A stretch of 32,346 bases of DNA from JBHJGU01 sp050331475. GTDB lineage: Bacteria; Pseudomonadota; Alphaproteobacteria; Caulobacterales; Maricaulaceae. Of this stretch, positions 7,318-15,553 are shown piece after piece. Below the pieces are notes generated by a model that worked only from the letters and a program-made list of their open reading frames with translations, did not search any database and was not told where the DNA came from. The stretch covers positions 1 to 32,346 of the forward strand of contig JBHJGU010000132.1 of assembly GCA_050331475.1 (NCBI GenBank), written 5' to 3'. Numbering within the stretch: the stretch's first letter is position 1; each line of letters begins with the position of its first letter. Position numbers and translations under genes: made by a program.

Positions 7318-8580
7318 TCAGTCGTTCAATCGCACCACGTCCGCGCCGCAGACCGCAAGCTTTTGCTCCAGCCGCTCAAAGCCGCGATCCAGGTGGTAAA
7401 CTCGGTTGACCACGGTTTCGCCCTCCGCGGCAAGACCTGCGACGATCAGACTGACCGAAGCGCGCAAATCCGTGGCCATCACCGGCGCGCCCGTCAACCC
7501 ACCGACGCCGCGCACAATCGCCTCGCGGCCATGGACCTGGATGTCCGCCCCCATGCGAGTCAGCTCAGGGGCGTGCATGAACCGGTTCTCGAAAATATTC
7601 TCTCGGATCACGGAGGCCCCCTCGGCAAGGGTCATCAGCGCCATGAACTGCGCCTGCAGATCGGTGGGAAACCCGGGAAAGGGTTGGGGGTCGATGTCGA
7701 CGGCGCGCAGCGCTTGGGCGTTTCGCGCCACCCGCGCCCAGCCCGGACCGGTCTGAACGCTGACGCCTGCGGCCTCCAGCCTTCGCCACAACGCGCTCAA
7801 ATGCTCGGGCCGGCAATTGGATAAGGTCACCTCCCCCCCGGCCGCAGCGGTCGCGATGGCGTAGGTGCCCGCCTCGATCCGATCCGCGAGAACGGCGTGG
7901 GTCGTTCCGGACAGCCCGTCCACCCCGGTAATACGCAAGGTGGACTGGCCCGCGCCGTCGATCCGCGCGCCCATCGCGTTCAAACACACCGCCAGATCCA
8001 CGAATACGGGCTCCCGGGCGGCGTTGTCCAGCACAGTTTCGCCTTTGGCGAGCACAGCCGCAAGCATGGCGTGTTCGGTCGCCCCAACGGAGACGAAGGG
8101 AAAACTGATCTCGGCGCCGCGTAGTCCGCCGGGCGCGCGCGCATTCACATAGCCTTCGGCGAGCTCAATGTCCGCGCCCAGTGCGGCGATCGCTTTGAGA
8201 TGTTGATCCACCGGTCGCGCGCCGATCGCGCACCCGCCGGGCAAACTCACCCGAGCCTGACCGGTGCGCGCCAAAAGCGGCCCGAGAACGTTAAATGTGG
8301 CGCGCATTTTTCGCACCAATTCATAAGGCGCTTCGGTGTTCGTAAGGTCCGCGGCGTGCAGGCGCATGACCGTGCCCGGACCCTCTTCGCTCTGCACGCC
8401 TAAATGGGCGAGCAAATGCGCCATGAACCGCGTGTCCGCAAGCCGGGGCATATTGGCCAGCACCAAAGGCTCGCTGGTGAGAATCGACGCCGCCATCAGC
8501 TTGATCGCCGAGTTTTTAGCGCCGGAGATGGGCACGTCGCCAAAAAGCCGCGCGCCGCCTTTGATGCGAATCCGATCCAT
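7318..8580 (-). CDS. murA: UDP-N-acetylglucosamine 1-carboxyvinyltransferase
   Basis: MurA transfers enolpyruvate from PEP to UDP-GlcNAc, the first committed step of peptidoglycan synthesis. The protein has 420 residues, the family norm. The N-terminal DRIRIKGGARLFGDVPISGAKNSA block carries the conserved KN pair. The catalytic loop LPGGCAIGARPVDQH has the active-site cysteine that fosfomycin alkylates, so the enzyme should be of the sensitive type. The ATG at 8580 is chosen because the family begins here; the frame runs 56 codons further upstream without family similarity. The ribosome site is weak. Confidence 0.96.
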   Translation of the reverse strand: MDRIRIKGGARLFGDVPISGAKNSAIKLMAASILTSEPLVLANMPRLADTRFMAHLLAHLGVQSEEGPGTVMRLHAADLTNTEAPYELVRKMRATFNVLGPLLARTGQARVSLPGGCAIGARPVDQHLKAIAALGADIELAEGYVNARAPGGLRGAEISFPFVSVGATEHAMLAAVLAKGETVLDNAAREPVFVDLAVCLNAMGARIDGAGQSTLRITGVDGLSGTTHAVLADRIEAGTYAIATAAAGGEVTLSNCRPEHLSALWRRLEAAGVSVQTGPGWARVARNAQALRAVDIDPQPFPGFPTDLQAQFMALMTLAEGASVIRENIFENRFMHAPELTRMGADIQVHGREAIVRGVGGLTGAPVMATDLRASVSLIVAGLAAEGETVVNRVYHLDRGFERLEQKLAVCGADVVRLND

Positions 8581-8666
8581 AATCGCTGACCGTAATCCTG
8601 AAATCCGGCGTAGGCGAGGCGCAGGCGCAAAAGCGCCCGTCGGCGACGGACATCTCTCGCCTTCGA

Positions 8667-9179
8667 TTAGGCCTTCTTCTCCCAGCGGCCCGTGTCCGAA
8701 CGCAGCCAATACGTGGTCGGCGCGCCGGTGGCTTTCGCCGCCGGCCACCGCAGCCGCGCCGCCGCCTTGGCGCCCTCGTCCCCGCCGTCGAACAGCCGAA
8801 TGGATCGGACCAGCCCGTCAAGCGGCCCGGGGTCGCAGTCGTCGAGTAAGAACTCCACCACCGCGCCATTGGGCCGATCCGGACCGTGGGTCAACAAGAC
8901 CGGCTGCCGCTCAGGCTGGGGATCGGTGACCAGACCGTGGGGGAGGAAGCCGTCGTCGGAATAGCTCCACAACAAGACGTCGAGCGCCTCAAGACGGTCG
9001 GTCTGAGGCGAGCGGACCACCGCGCGCCAGTCGCGCGCGAGGCATTTCTCCAAGAGCGGCGCAAGCACGCCGACCACGGCGAGATGGCTTTTCTCGACGG
9101 GATCGGACGGGGGCTCGGTCGCAGCCTCAGCCGGCGGGACGAACTCGTAGAACCAAATCTCCGGCCCGCCCGCAGCCAT
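8667..9179 (-). CDS. holC: DNA polymerase III subunit chi
   Basis: HolC-type chi subunit of the DNA polymerase III clamp loader, which contacts SSB. The protein is about 171 residues. Features of the family are the opening EIWFYEF, the ARDWRAVVRSP segment, LDVLLWSYSDDGFLPHGL and the LLTHGPDRPNGA block. The ATG at 9179 is used; a GTG at 9185 two codons upstream is equally possible, and neither has a clear ribosome site. It lies immediately after pepA, the usual alphaproteobacterial pairing, and 86 bases before murA. Confidence 0.87.
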   Translation of the reverse strand: MAAGGPEIWFYEFVPPAEAATEPPSDPVEKSHLAVVGVLAPLLEKCLARDWRAVVRSPQTDRLEALDVLLWSYSDDGFLPHGLVTDPQPERQPVLLTHGPDRPNGAVVEFLLDDCDPGPLDGLVRSIRLFDGGDEGAKAAARLRWPAAKATGAPTTYWLRSDTGRWEKKA

Positions 9180-9188
9180 AGCCACGGC

Positions 9189-10673
9189 TCAGCTGGCGTT
9201 CGGAAACGCGTCCTGAGCGAGTTGGTCGAGCAAGCGCACTCCGTAACCGGTGGCCCAATGCGGCTCCTTCGGGTTCTCCGACTTGCTCCGCCACGCCGTG
9301 CCCGCAATATCCAAATGCGCCCAAGGGGTTTCGCCCACAAACCGGCCAATGAATTGCGCCGCCGTGATCGAGCTCGCCGCGCGACCGTCGGAAATGTTCT
9401 TGATGTCCGCGTTCGGGCTATCGATCATCTTGTCATAGAGCGGACCCAGGGGCAGTCGCCACACACCTTCGCCTGTGGCCCGACCCGCTTTGAGGATGGC
9501 GTCCGCAAGGGCGTCGTTGTTGCAGAACAGCCCCGCATTGTAGTGGCCGAGCGCGACGATCACCGCCCCCGTCAACGTCGCCATATCGACCAGGAACTTC
9601 GGCTTATAGCGTTCAATCGTGTAGTGGATGGCGTCGGAGATCACCAAACGGCCTTCCGCGTCGGTGTTCAGCACCTCCACGGTTTGCCCAGACATGGTGG
9701 TGACAATGTCGCCGGGGCGTTGGGAATTCGCATCCACAGCATTCTCAACCAAGCCCACAACGCCGATCACATTCACCGGCGCCTTGCGCAGGGCCAAGGT
9801 TTTCATGACCCCGGACACCGCAGCCGCGCCGCCCATATCGCCTTTCATCTCGTCCATGCCTTGGGCCGGCTTGATCGACAGCCCGCCAGCGTCGAAGCAC
9901 ACGCCCTTGCCGACGAACGCGACCGGTTGGGCGTCCCCCGCCCCGCGCCATTCCATGATGACGAGTTGGCTTTCAAAGCTCGAGCCTTGGCCCACGCCCA
10001 ATAGGGCGCCCATGCCCAGCTCGCGCATTTCCGCCTCGCCAAGCACTTTGATCTCCAAGCCCAACGCCGCGAGGCCTTGGAGCCGACCGGAGAACTCTTC
10101 AGGGTGCAGAATATTGGCGGGCTCTGCGACGAGTTCCCGCGCGAAGCTCACACCTTCGGCGCGCGCAGCCTCCGCGGTCCAGGCGTCTTCCGCCGCAGCC
10201 GGGTCGTCGCACGCGATAATGACTTCGGTCAAAGACGCCGAGCGCTCCGGCTTCAACCGCTTGCGGTATTTGTCGAACCGCCAGGCGGCGAGCCGTGCGG
10301 CCAGCCCGGCGCGCGCAATCGTCGCCGCCGGCAAGCCCAGCCCGTCAAGCCGCAGCTCCAATCGCTCCGCGCCGCTTTCCACCAACCGGCGCACGACGCT
10401 CGCCGCGCAAGTCTCCACCGCTAGGGGATCAATCGATGTCGCCGGACCCAGGCCCGCGAGCACGACGCGCCCGGCCTCCAAACCCGCGGGCGCGAGCACG
10501 TCGACCACTTGGCCAGCCGCGCCCTTAACGCGCTGGGCTTTGAGCGCACGGCTCAGCGCGCCCTGGGTCTGGACGTCGAGCGCCTGAGCGGCGGCGGACA
10601 ACTCTTTACCATCGAAAATCGGCGCGGCGAGCGCGTCAACCGAAGCGCCGGGGGATGCAAATCGCACATGCAT
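9189..10673 (-). CDS. pepA: Leucyl aminopeptidase
   Basis: Cytosolic M17 metallo-aminopeptidase releasing N-terminal residues from peptides, 494 residues. The family signature NTDAEGRLVI is intact. The metal and catalytic lysine region VGKGVCFDAGGLSIKP and the following MDEMKGDMGGAAAV are canonical. The family in some bacteria also acts as a DNA-binding factor; nothing here addresses that. The start is ATG at 10673, with a modest upstream GGACG; the frame upstream lacks a better start. It is transcribed divergently from lptF, and the shared 151-base spacer contains a good -10 for pepA. Confidence 0.95.
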   Translation of the reverse strand: MHVRFASPGASVDALAAPIFDGKELSAAAQALDVQTQGALSRALKAQRVKGAAGQVVDVLAPAGLEAGRVVLAGLGPATSIDPLAVETCAASVVRRLVESGAERLELRLDGLGLPAATIARAGLAARLAAWRFDKYRKRLKPERSASLTEVIIACDDPAAAEDAWTAEAARAEGVSFARELVAEPANILHPEEFSGRLQGLAALGLEIKVLGEAEMRELGMGALLGVGQGSSFESQLVIMEWRGAGDAQPVAFVGKGVCFDAGGLSIKPAQGMDEMKGDMGGAAAVSGVMKTLALRKAPVNVIGVVGLVENAVDANSQRPGDIVTTMSGQTVEVLNTDAEGRLVISDAIHYTIERYKPKFLVDMATLTGAVIVALGHYNAGLFCNNDALADAILKAGRATGEGVWRLPLGPLYDKMIDSPNADIKNISDGRAASSITAAQFIGRFVGETPWAHLDIAGTAWRSKSENPKEPHWATGYGVRLLDQLAQDAFPNAS

Positions 10674-10699
10674 GGGCGGGAACGTCCTATCGCAACCAG

Positions 10700-10705
10700 A
10701 GTATA
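10700..10705 (-). promoter_or_regulatory. Candidate -10 element for pepA
   Basis: On the minus strand TATACT lies 27 bases upstream of the pepA ATG, in the divergent pepA/lptF spacer. No convincing -35 sits 16-18 bases upstream, so this is a weak call. Confidence 0.3.
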
Positions 10706-10824
10706 CCAAGGGGGCGAGGCGAGGTGCGGTCGCCTTCGCGTCGCCTCAGTGGTAACGGAAGGTGAGCCGGGTTAGAAGCCCGAAACGCGTTTTAACGACC
10801 TTGGAGGGCGTCGAGCCGAACACG

Positions 10825-11964
10825 ATGACGAAAATTCAGAGGTATGTTCAGGCGCAATTGACCGCGCCGCTTCTGGCCGCGTTGGGTGCGTTGGCCGCTT
10901 TGGCTTTGTTGGTGCAATCGCTCGCCACGCTCGACATCGTCATCGACGCGCGCGGCGAGGTTTGGGCTTTGGTTTGGGTCACCCTGGCGGCCGCGCCGCT
11001 TTTGGTCGCCATGGTGTTGCCCATCGCCGGTGTCGCGGCGACGCTTTACGCTGCAACCCGGCTTCAGGCGGACAGCGAGTTGACCGTCGCCTCCGCCTCC
11101 GGGCTCAGCCGGTGGGCCCTGCTCGAGCCGTTTTTGCGCGTCGCGCTCTGGGCGGCGGTGGCCAATCTCGCGCTCAATCTCTTTATTCAGCCCGCCGCGC
11201 ATCGTCATATGCGCGAGGTGGTGCATACAATCCGCTCAGACCTGACGGCGGCGTTCTTGTCGCCTGGTGACTTCTCGACCATCGCCCCGGGGGTCACCTT
11301 TTACGCGCGCAAGGCGGATGCGGCGCGGACCTTGACTGACATCCTGCTGGAGGATCGCCGCGCGGAGGCGGAAACCACGCTTTATCTCGCCGAAACCGCC
11401 CGTTTCGCCCCCGGACCCGCTGGGCCGCGGCTCCTCTTGTCCTCGGGGTCGGTGCAAACCCAGACCGCGGAGGGGGCGAACTCGATCTTGGCCTTTGACC
11501 AGTACGCGCTCGACCTAGCGGATTTCACCCAGCAACTCGACGATTTTGTCTACAAACCCTCGGATCGCTATTTGCCGGAATTATTGTTTCCCGACGATCG
11601 GCATTATTGGAACCAAAACCACCGGGGCCGTTTACTCGCCGAAGGCCATTATCGGCTGAGCGCGCCGCTGTATGTCATTGCGCTGATCTGGATCGCTGCG
11701 TTAGCGGTGTTGGCCGCGGAACCGTCGCGCACCGGACATCCCCGCCGGGTGATCGCCGCAGTGGCGGTCGCCCTGGTGGTGCGCCTGACCGGGTTCGCCC
11801 TACAATCGGCCAGCGCGGACACACCCGCGCTCAACGTCCTGCAATATGCTTGGCCGTTATCGGTGATCGCCGCCTGCGCGGTGCTGAGCCAGCGCTCAGG
11901 CCGTCGCCGCGCCCCGAGCGCTGGCGCGCTGGAGCCGGCGGCCGGCGCGTTAGAGCCCGCTTAG
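10825..11964 (+). CDS. lptF: LPS export ABC permease LptF
   Basis: Inner-membrane LptF/YjgP permease (379 residues) of the LptB2FG transporter, which extracts lipopolysaccharide for transport to the outer membrane. It has the family layout: paired hydrophobic segments in the first 110 residues, a third near 130, a periplasmic beta-jellyroll region from about 160 to 280, and three more membrane segments in the C-terminal third. The start MTKIQRY at 10825 matches usual family N-termini; GGAG lies rather far upstream. The extreme C-terminus holds a tandem seven-residue repeat, AGALEPA twice. lptG follows after four bases. Confidence 0.93.
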   Translation: MTKIQRYVQAQLTAPLLAALGALAALALLVQSLATLDIVIDARGEVWALVWVTLAAAPLLVAMVLPIAGVAATLYAATRLQADSELTVASASGLSRWALLEPFLRVALWAAVANLALNLFIQPAAHRHMREVVHTIRSDLTAAFLSPGDFSTIAPGVTFYARKADAARTLTDILLEDRRAEAETTLYLAETARFAPGPAGPRLLLSSGSVQTQTAEGANSILAFDQYALDLADFTQQLDDFVYKPSDRYLPELLFPDDRHYWNQNHRGRLLAEGHYRLSAPLYVIALIWIAALAVLAAEPSRTGHPRRVIAAVAVALVVRLTGFALQSASADTPALNVLQYAWPLSVIAACAVLSQRSGRRRAPSAGALEPAAGALEPA

Positions 11965-11968
11965 CCCC

Positions 11969-13063
11969 ATGTTGACGCCGACTTTAACCCTTTACGTGAT
12001 GGGTGCGGCGTTGCGCGGGGTGGCGGTGTCGGCTTTGGTGCTGCTCAGCGTTGTGTGGCTTCTCGATTTCGTGGAACTGACGCGGGCCATTGGCGCACGG
12101 ATCGAGGTGTCGTTCTGGAGCTTGGCGTATTTGTCGCTCTTGCATGCGCCGGCTTTGGCGGTGCGGGTCTGCCCGTTCATCGTTCTGTTCGGCATGATGG
12201 GCGCGTTGCACCAGCTCAATCGCCGCTCGGAACTCATTGTCATGCGGGCTGCGGGCGTTTCCGCCTGGCGCTTTCTTGGCCCCTCTCTTTTGACCGCCGC
12301 CGTGGTTGGCGCGCTCGCCGCCGCACTGCTCGACCCCCTCGCCGCCCGCTTGCAGGCGCATTACGAGGTCGTCCGCGCGCGCCTTGTCGCGCCAACCCAA
12401 ACCAGCGCGCCCCCGCGGGTTTGGCTGCGCGAAGTCGCCACCGATCGCCAGGCGGTGATCAGCGGGGTCCGCGCGAACGACGACCCCAATGCGTTGGTCG
12501 ATGCGACCATCCTGGTGTCTCTCCGCACGCCGGAGGGCGATTTGACCTTCGACCGGCGGTTCGATGCCGATCGCGCGGTCATGGAGAACGGGTATTGGCG
12601 GCTTCTGGCTGTGCGTGAGACCTTAGCCTCAGGCGCGACGCGCCAGCGTGATCAGATGATCGAGACCACTGTGTTAACCCGCGCGGAATTCGCCGATCCC
12701 ACGCCGCCCGCGGACGCCTTGTCGTTTTGGGCCCTGCGCGGGGCGGCTGAGCGCACGCGCCGCGCCGGATACGCCGCCCAACGCTATGTTCTGAAATGGC
12801 ATCGATTGGCGGCGCTGCCCGTGACGCTCGCCGCCATGGCGGCCCTCGCCGCGTCGGTGTCGATCCGAACGATCCGTTCGGGCGGAACCGCGAGGCTCGT
12901 GGGGTGGGGCGTCTGCGCCGGCTTCGGCGTTTATTTCTTTGACAGTGTGTTATCCGCGCTCGGCGCAAGCGGCGTGCTCCCCGCGCCGCTCCCCGCCTGG
13001 TTGACCCCGCAGGGGGCGCTGCTCCCGGGGTTAGGCGCGTTCGCTGTGGTGGAAGACGGCTGA
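11969..13063 (+). CDS. lptG: LPS export ABC permease LptG
   Basis: 364-residue LptG/YjgQ permease, partner of LptF in the LptB2FG complex. N-terminal membrane segments are followed by the coupling region RRSELIVMRAAGVS (about 80-94), which in this family contacts the LptB ATPase. A periplasmic domain and C-terminal membrane helices follow. No lptB is present in the window. It begins four bases after lptF and ends 117 bases before lptD. Initiation is at ATG 11969. Confidence 0.93.
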   Translation: MLTPTLTLYVMGAALRGVAVSALVLLSVVWLLDFVELTRAIGARIEVSFWSLAYLSLLHAPALAVRVCPFIVLFGMMGALHQLNRRSELIVMRAAGVSAWRFLGPSLLTAAVVGALAAALLDPLAARLQAHYEVVRARLVAPTQTSAPPRVWLREVATDRQAVISGVRANDDPNALVDATILVSLRTPEGDLTFDRRFDADRAVMENGYWRLLAVRETLASGATRQRDQMIETTVLTRAEFADPTPPADALSFWALRGAAERTRRAGYAAQRYVLKWHRLAALPVTLAAMAALAASVSIRTIRSGGTARLVGWGVCAGFGVYFFDSVLSALGASGVLPAPLPAWLTPQGALLPGLGAFAVVEDG

Positions 13064-13116
13064 GCCGAGCAGGATGCGACCGAACGCGGCGACGCTACGC
13101 TTTGGCGATCACGGAC

Positions 13117-13162
13117 TTGCGAGTTAAGCTCCGCTTTAGAATAAGAGCGGTGTGATCGCTCT
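13117..13162 (+). promoter_or_regulatory. Promoter-like pair and small hairpin before lptD
   Basis: TTGCGA (13117-13122) and AATAAG (13140-13145) are 17 bases apart and could be a weak promoter for lptD-surA. They are followed by a 6-bp inverted repeat AGAGCG/CGCTCT (13144-13162, seven-base loop) just before the lptD start region. Both are pattern calls only. Confidence 0.28.
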
Positions 13163-13180
13163 GTGAGTCTGGGGATCGTC

Positions 13181-15415
13181 ATGACTAATCCGGATGCGGC
13201 GGGGCTCGGCTCGCGCGTTTGCGCGGGCGTCCGCGTCATCCTGCTGGCGCTTCTGGGCTTGAGCGCGCCGCTCAGCGTCGCTCAAGACGCCGACGAGGGC
13301 TCAGTTTTCGAAGCCGGGAAAATCTATCTCGAGGCTGACGACGTCTTCGAATTGCAAGACCCGCCGCGGCTGGTGGCGCAGGGGTCAGTGGTCGGGCGCT
13401 ATGAAAACCGGGTCCTGCGCGCAAATGAGCTGATCTATTTCACCGAGACCGATCGGGTTGTCGCGCGCGGCGATGTGGAGATCATCGAGCCCGACGGCGA
13501 TGTGGTTTACGCCGAAGAGGCGGAGTTTGACGGAGACTTCAACAATGGCGTGGTCAAACAGTTTTCCGCCCGATTGGCCAATGACGCCGCGTTAGGCGCC
13601 GCGATCAGCGTGCGCCGCGAAGGCCGGGTCAATGAATACCGGCGCGGGTTCTATACGGCTTGTAAGCTTTGCAAGCGCCCGCTTTGGCAAATCAAAGCGC
13701 GCCGCGTTATTCAAAACGAGGAAGATCAAACAGTTTATTATCAGGACGCCCGATTAGAGGTCAAAGGCGTACCGATTTTTTATACGCCATTTTTCTTTCA
13801 TCCCGATCCCCAGGCGACGCGCCGGTCAGGCTTGCTTGCGCCCAATGTCGGCGCCTTTGGCGGGGTGGGGTTCTTTTTTGAACAGCCCGTGTTTTTCGCC
13901 CTCGACGACCACACCAATTTGACCGTGGCTGCACGGATCAACCAACGCGTCGCTCCCTTGGGACGGTTGAGCTTCCTGCGCCGGTTCCACTCCGGGGTGG
14001 TGCAGTGGGACGCCTCAATCACCCGAGAGACTGAGTTCACCAATGAAGGCGAACCCTTCGGACCCGAGCAAGTTCGGTTTAACTCTTTCGCCTCGGGACG
14101 GTTTCGCATCGCGGACGACTGGATTTGGGGGTTTGGTCACGAACGGCTCAGCGATGATCTGTTCTTGCGCCGTAATGGCTTACGCGACGACCCGCGCCGG
14201 CGCGGGCCTCTGCCGCCCGACCGTACGCGCTTGATCAATCAGGTGTATTTGGACGGCCAAGGCGACAATTATTTCGTGCGCCTGCTCAGCGCGAATTTCC
14301 AAGGCCTCCGCGCGCTCGACATTGATGACCAAATTCCTCTAGTGACGCCGCTGATCGACGCGCGCGTCGTGTTTGACGACCCTTTCTTCGGGGGGCGGTT
14401 CGAATTGCTGGGCTCTTCGGCCGTTCTGACCCGCATCGACGGGGTGGACAGCGCCCGCGCCACCGCCGGCGCGAGTTGGCGTCGGCGCATGGTGTTGCCC
14501 TTGGGCATTGAAACTACAGCCTTCGCCGACGGTCGGGTGGATTTTTTCGCGCTCGATGATCTGAACGCCGCCGTGGACGTGGACCCAACCACGTTTGACC
14601 CCCTTGACGACGACGAGCGGCTCGCGCGGGTGCTGGGCACTTTCGGGCTCGAGGTCCGGTGGCCGTTCGCACGCTTTGGCGAACGCGTGAATTGGATCGT
14701 CGAGCCCATCATTCAGGCGGCCTATTCGCCGCGCGGCGGATCGGATGACAGCATCCCAAATGAAGACAGCCTTTTGGTGGAGTTCGACGAATTCAACTTG
14801 TTCGAGGTCAACCGCTTCGCCGGTTTTGACCGGTTCGAGGAGGGCTTCCGCGCCAATGTGGGCGGACGGATCACCGCGAATTGGGGACGCGAAGGCCAGG
14901 CCGTGGCCCAGTTCGGCCAGGTCTATCGCGCCCAAGAGGACGCCGAACTGGCCGCAGCCACGGTCGGCTTTGACGGTAATTTTTCGGACTTCGTCTTAGG
15001 CCTCCAAATACAACCCAATAATAATATCCGCTTCGGTGCACGTACACAGTTTAATGATGAAACTTTAGCGCGCGAGCGGACCGTTTTGACGAGTGATTTA
15101 TCGGCTGGAAGGTTCAGCTTATTTACGGAATACGCGTTTTTTGCGACTCCTTTGCCCACCGACCGACCAAATGAAGCGCTAAACTGGTCATTACTTAGCG
15201 ACATCACCGATCAGATCTCGGTGGGATACGCTGGCCAGTTCGACATCGAGGCAAACGATCTTCGCCGTCAGCGTGCAGTGTTGCGTTATGAAAACTGTTG
15301 CGTGACTTTGCTGTTCAATGTCAACCTCGACCGTACGTTTGATCGATCCCAAGGCCCGACCGAAGCCTTTGGCTTTCGCTTGAACCTGCGGACGCTTGGC
15401 GGGATTGGCGGCTGA
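13181..15415 (+). CDS. lptD: LPS assembly outer-membrane protein LptD
   Basis: Outer-membrane barrel that inserts lipopolysaccharide into the outer leaflet, about 744 residues. A signal peptide ends near SVAQ. An OstA-like N-terminal domain follows (KIYLEADDVFEL onwards). The barrel begins with the conserved GVPIFYTPFFFHPDP and RRSGLLAPNVG motifs. The cysteines expected for disulfide maturation are visible as CKLC (C161 and C164) and an adjacent CC pair (C706-C707). The ATG at 13181 has GGGG a few bases upstream; a GTG at 13163 is an alternative. The last 300 bases are noticeably lower in GC than the rest. surA, a chaperone for this barrel, comes next. Confidence 0.95.
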   Translation: MTNPDAAGLGSRVCAGVRVILLALLGLSAPLSVAQDADEGSVFEAGKIYLEADDVFELQDPPRLVAQGSVVGRYENRVLRANELIYFTETDRVVARGDVEIIEPDGDVVYAEEAEFDGDFNNGVVKQFSARLANDAALGAAISVRREGRVNEYRRGFYTACKLCKRPLWQIKARRVIQNEEDQTVYYQDARLEVKGVPIFYTPFFFHPDPQATRRSGLLAPNVGAFGGVGFFFEQPVFFALDDHTNLTVAARINQRVAPLGRLSFLRRFHSGVVQWDASITRETEFTNEGEPFGPEQVRFNSFASGRFRIADDWIWGFGHERLSDDLFLRRNGLRDDPRRRGPLPPDRTRLINQVYLDGQGDNYFVRLLSANFQGLRALDIDDQIPLVTPLIDARVVFDDPFFGGRFELLGSSAVLTRIDGVDSARATAGASWRRRMVLPLGIETTAFADGRVDFFALDDLNAAVDVDPTTFDPLDDDERLARVLGTFGLEVRWPFARFGERVNWIVEPIIQAAYSPRGGSDDSIPNEDSLLVEFDEFNLFEVNRFAGFDRFEEGFRANVGGRITANWGREGQAVAQFGQVYRAQEDAELAAATVGFDGNFSDFVLGLQIQPNNNIRFGARTQFNDETLARERTVLTSDLSAGRFSLFTEYAFFATPLPTDRPNEALNWSLLSDITDQISVGYAGQFDIEANDLRRQRAVLRYENCCVTLLFNVNLDRTFDRSQGPTEAFGFRLNLRTLGGIGG

Positions 15416-15472
15416 TCAACATTCTCTGCAATCCGCAGATTTTGACGAATTGCGTCTTTCCGCGCGCACGGT

Positions 15473-15491
15473 ATCTTGTTGTCGACAAGAT
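15473..15491 (+). other. Inverted repeat in the lptD-surA spacer
   Basis: Perfect 7-bp arms ATCTTGT/ACAAGAT around TGTCG, with a nested palindrome TTGTCGACAA. A weaker 5-bp hairpin TCTGC/GCAGA followed by TTTT lies at 15425-15443 directly after lptD. The two could be an operator and a weak terminator; neither is proven. Confidence 0.35.
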
Positions 15492-15553
15492 CGCGTCGGC
15501 GGATCGCTTGACCGCTAGCGAACGCATTGTTTTTTAGGGAGCCCGATGTTCCG

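Noticed and set aside
8886..10004. Long plus-strand reading frame opposite holC and pepA
   Set aside because: Antisense shadow of two well-recognised genes; composition is the His/Arg-rich type typical of such shadows.
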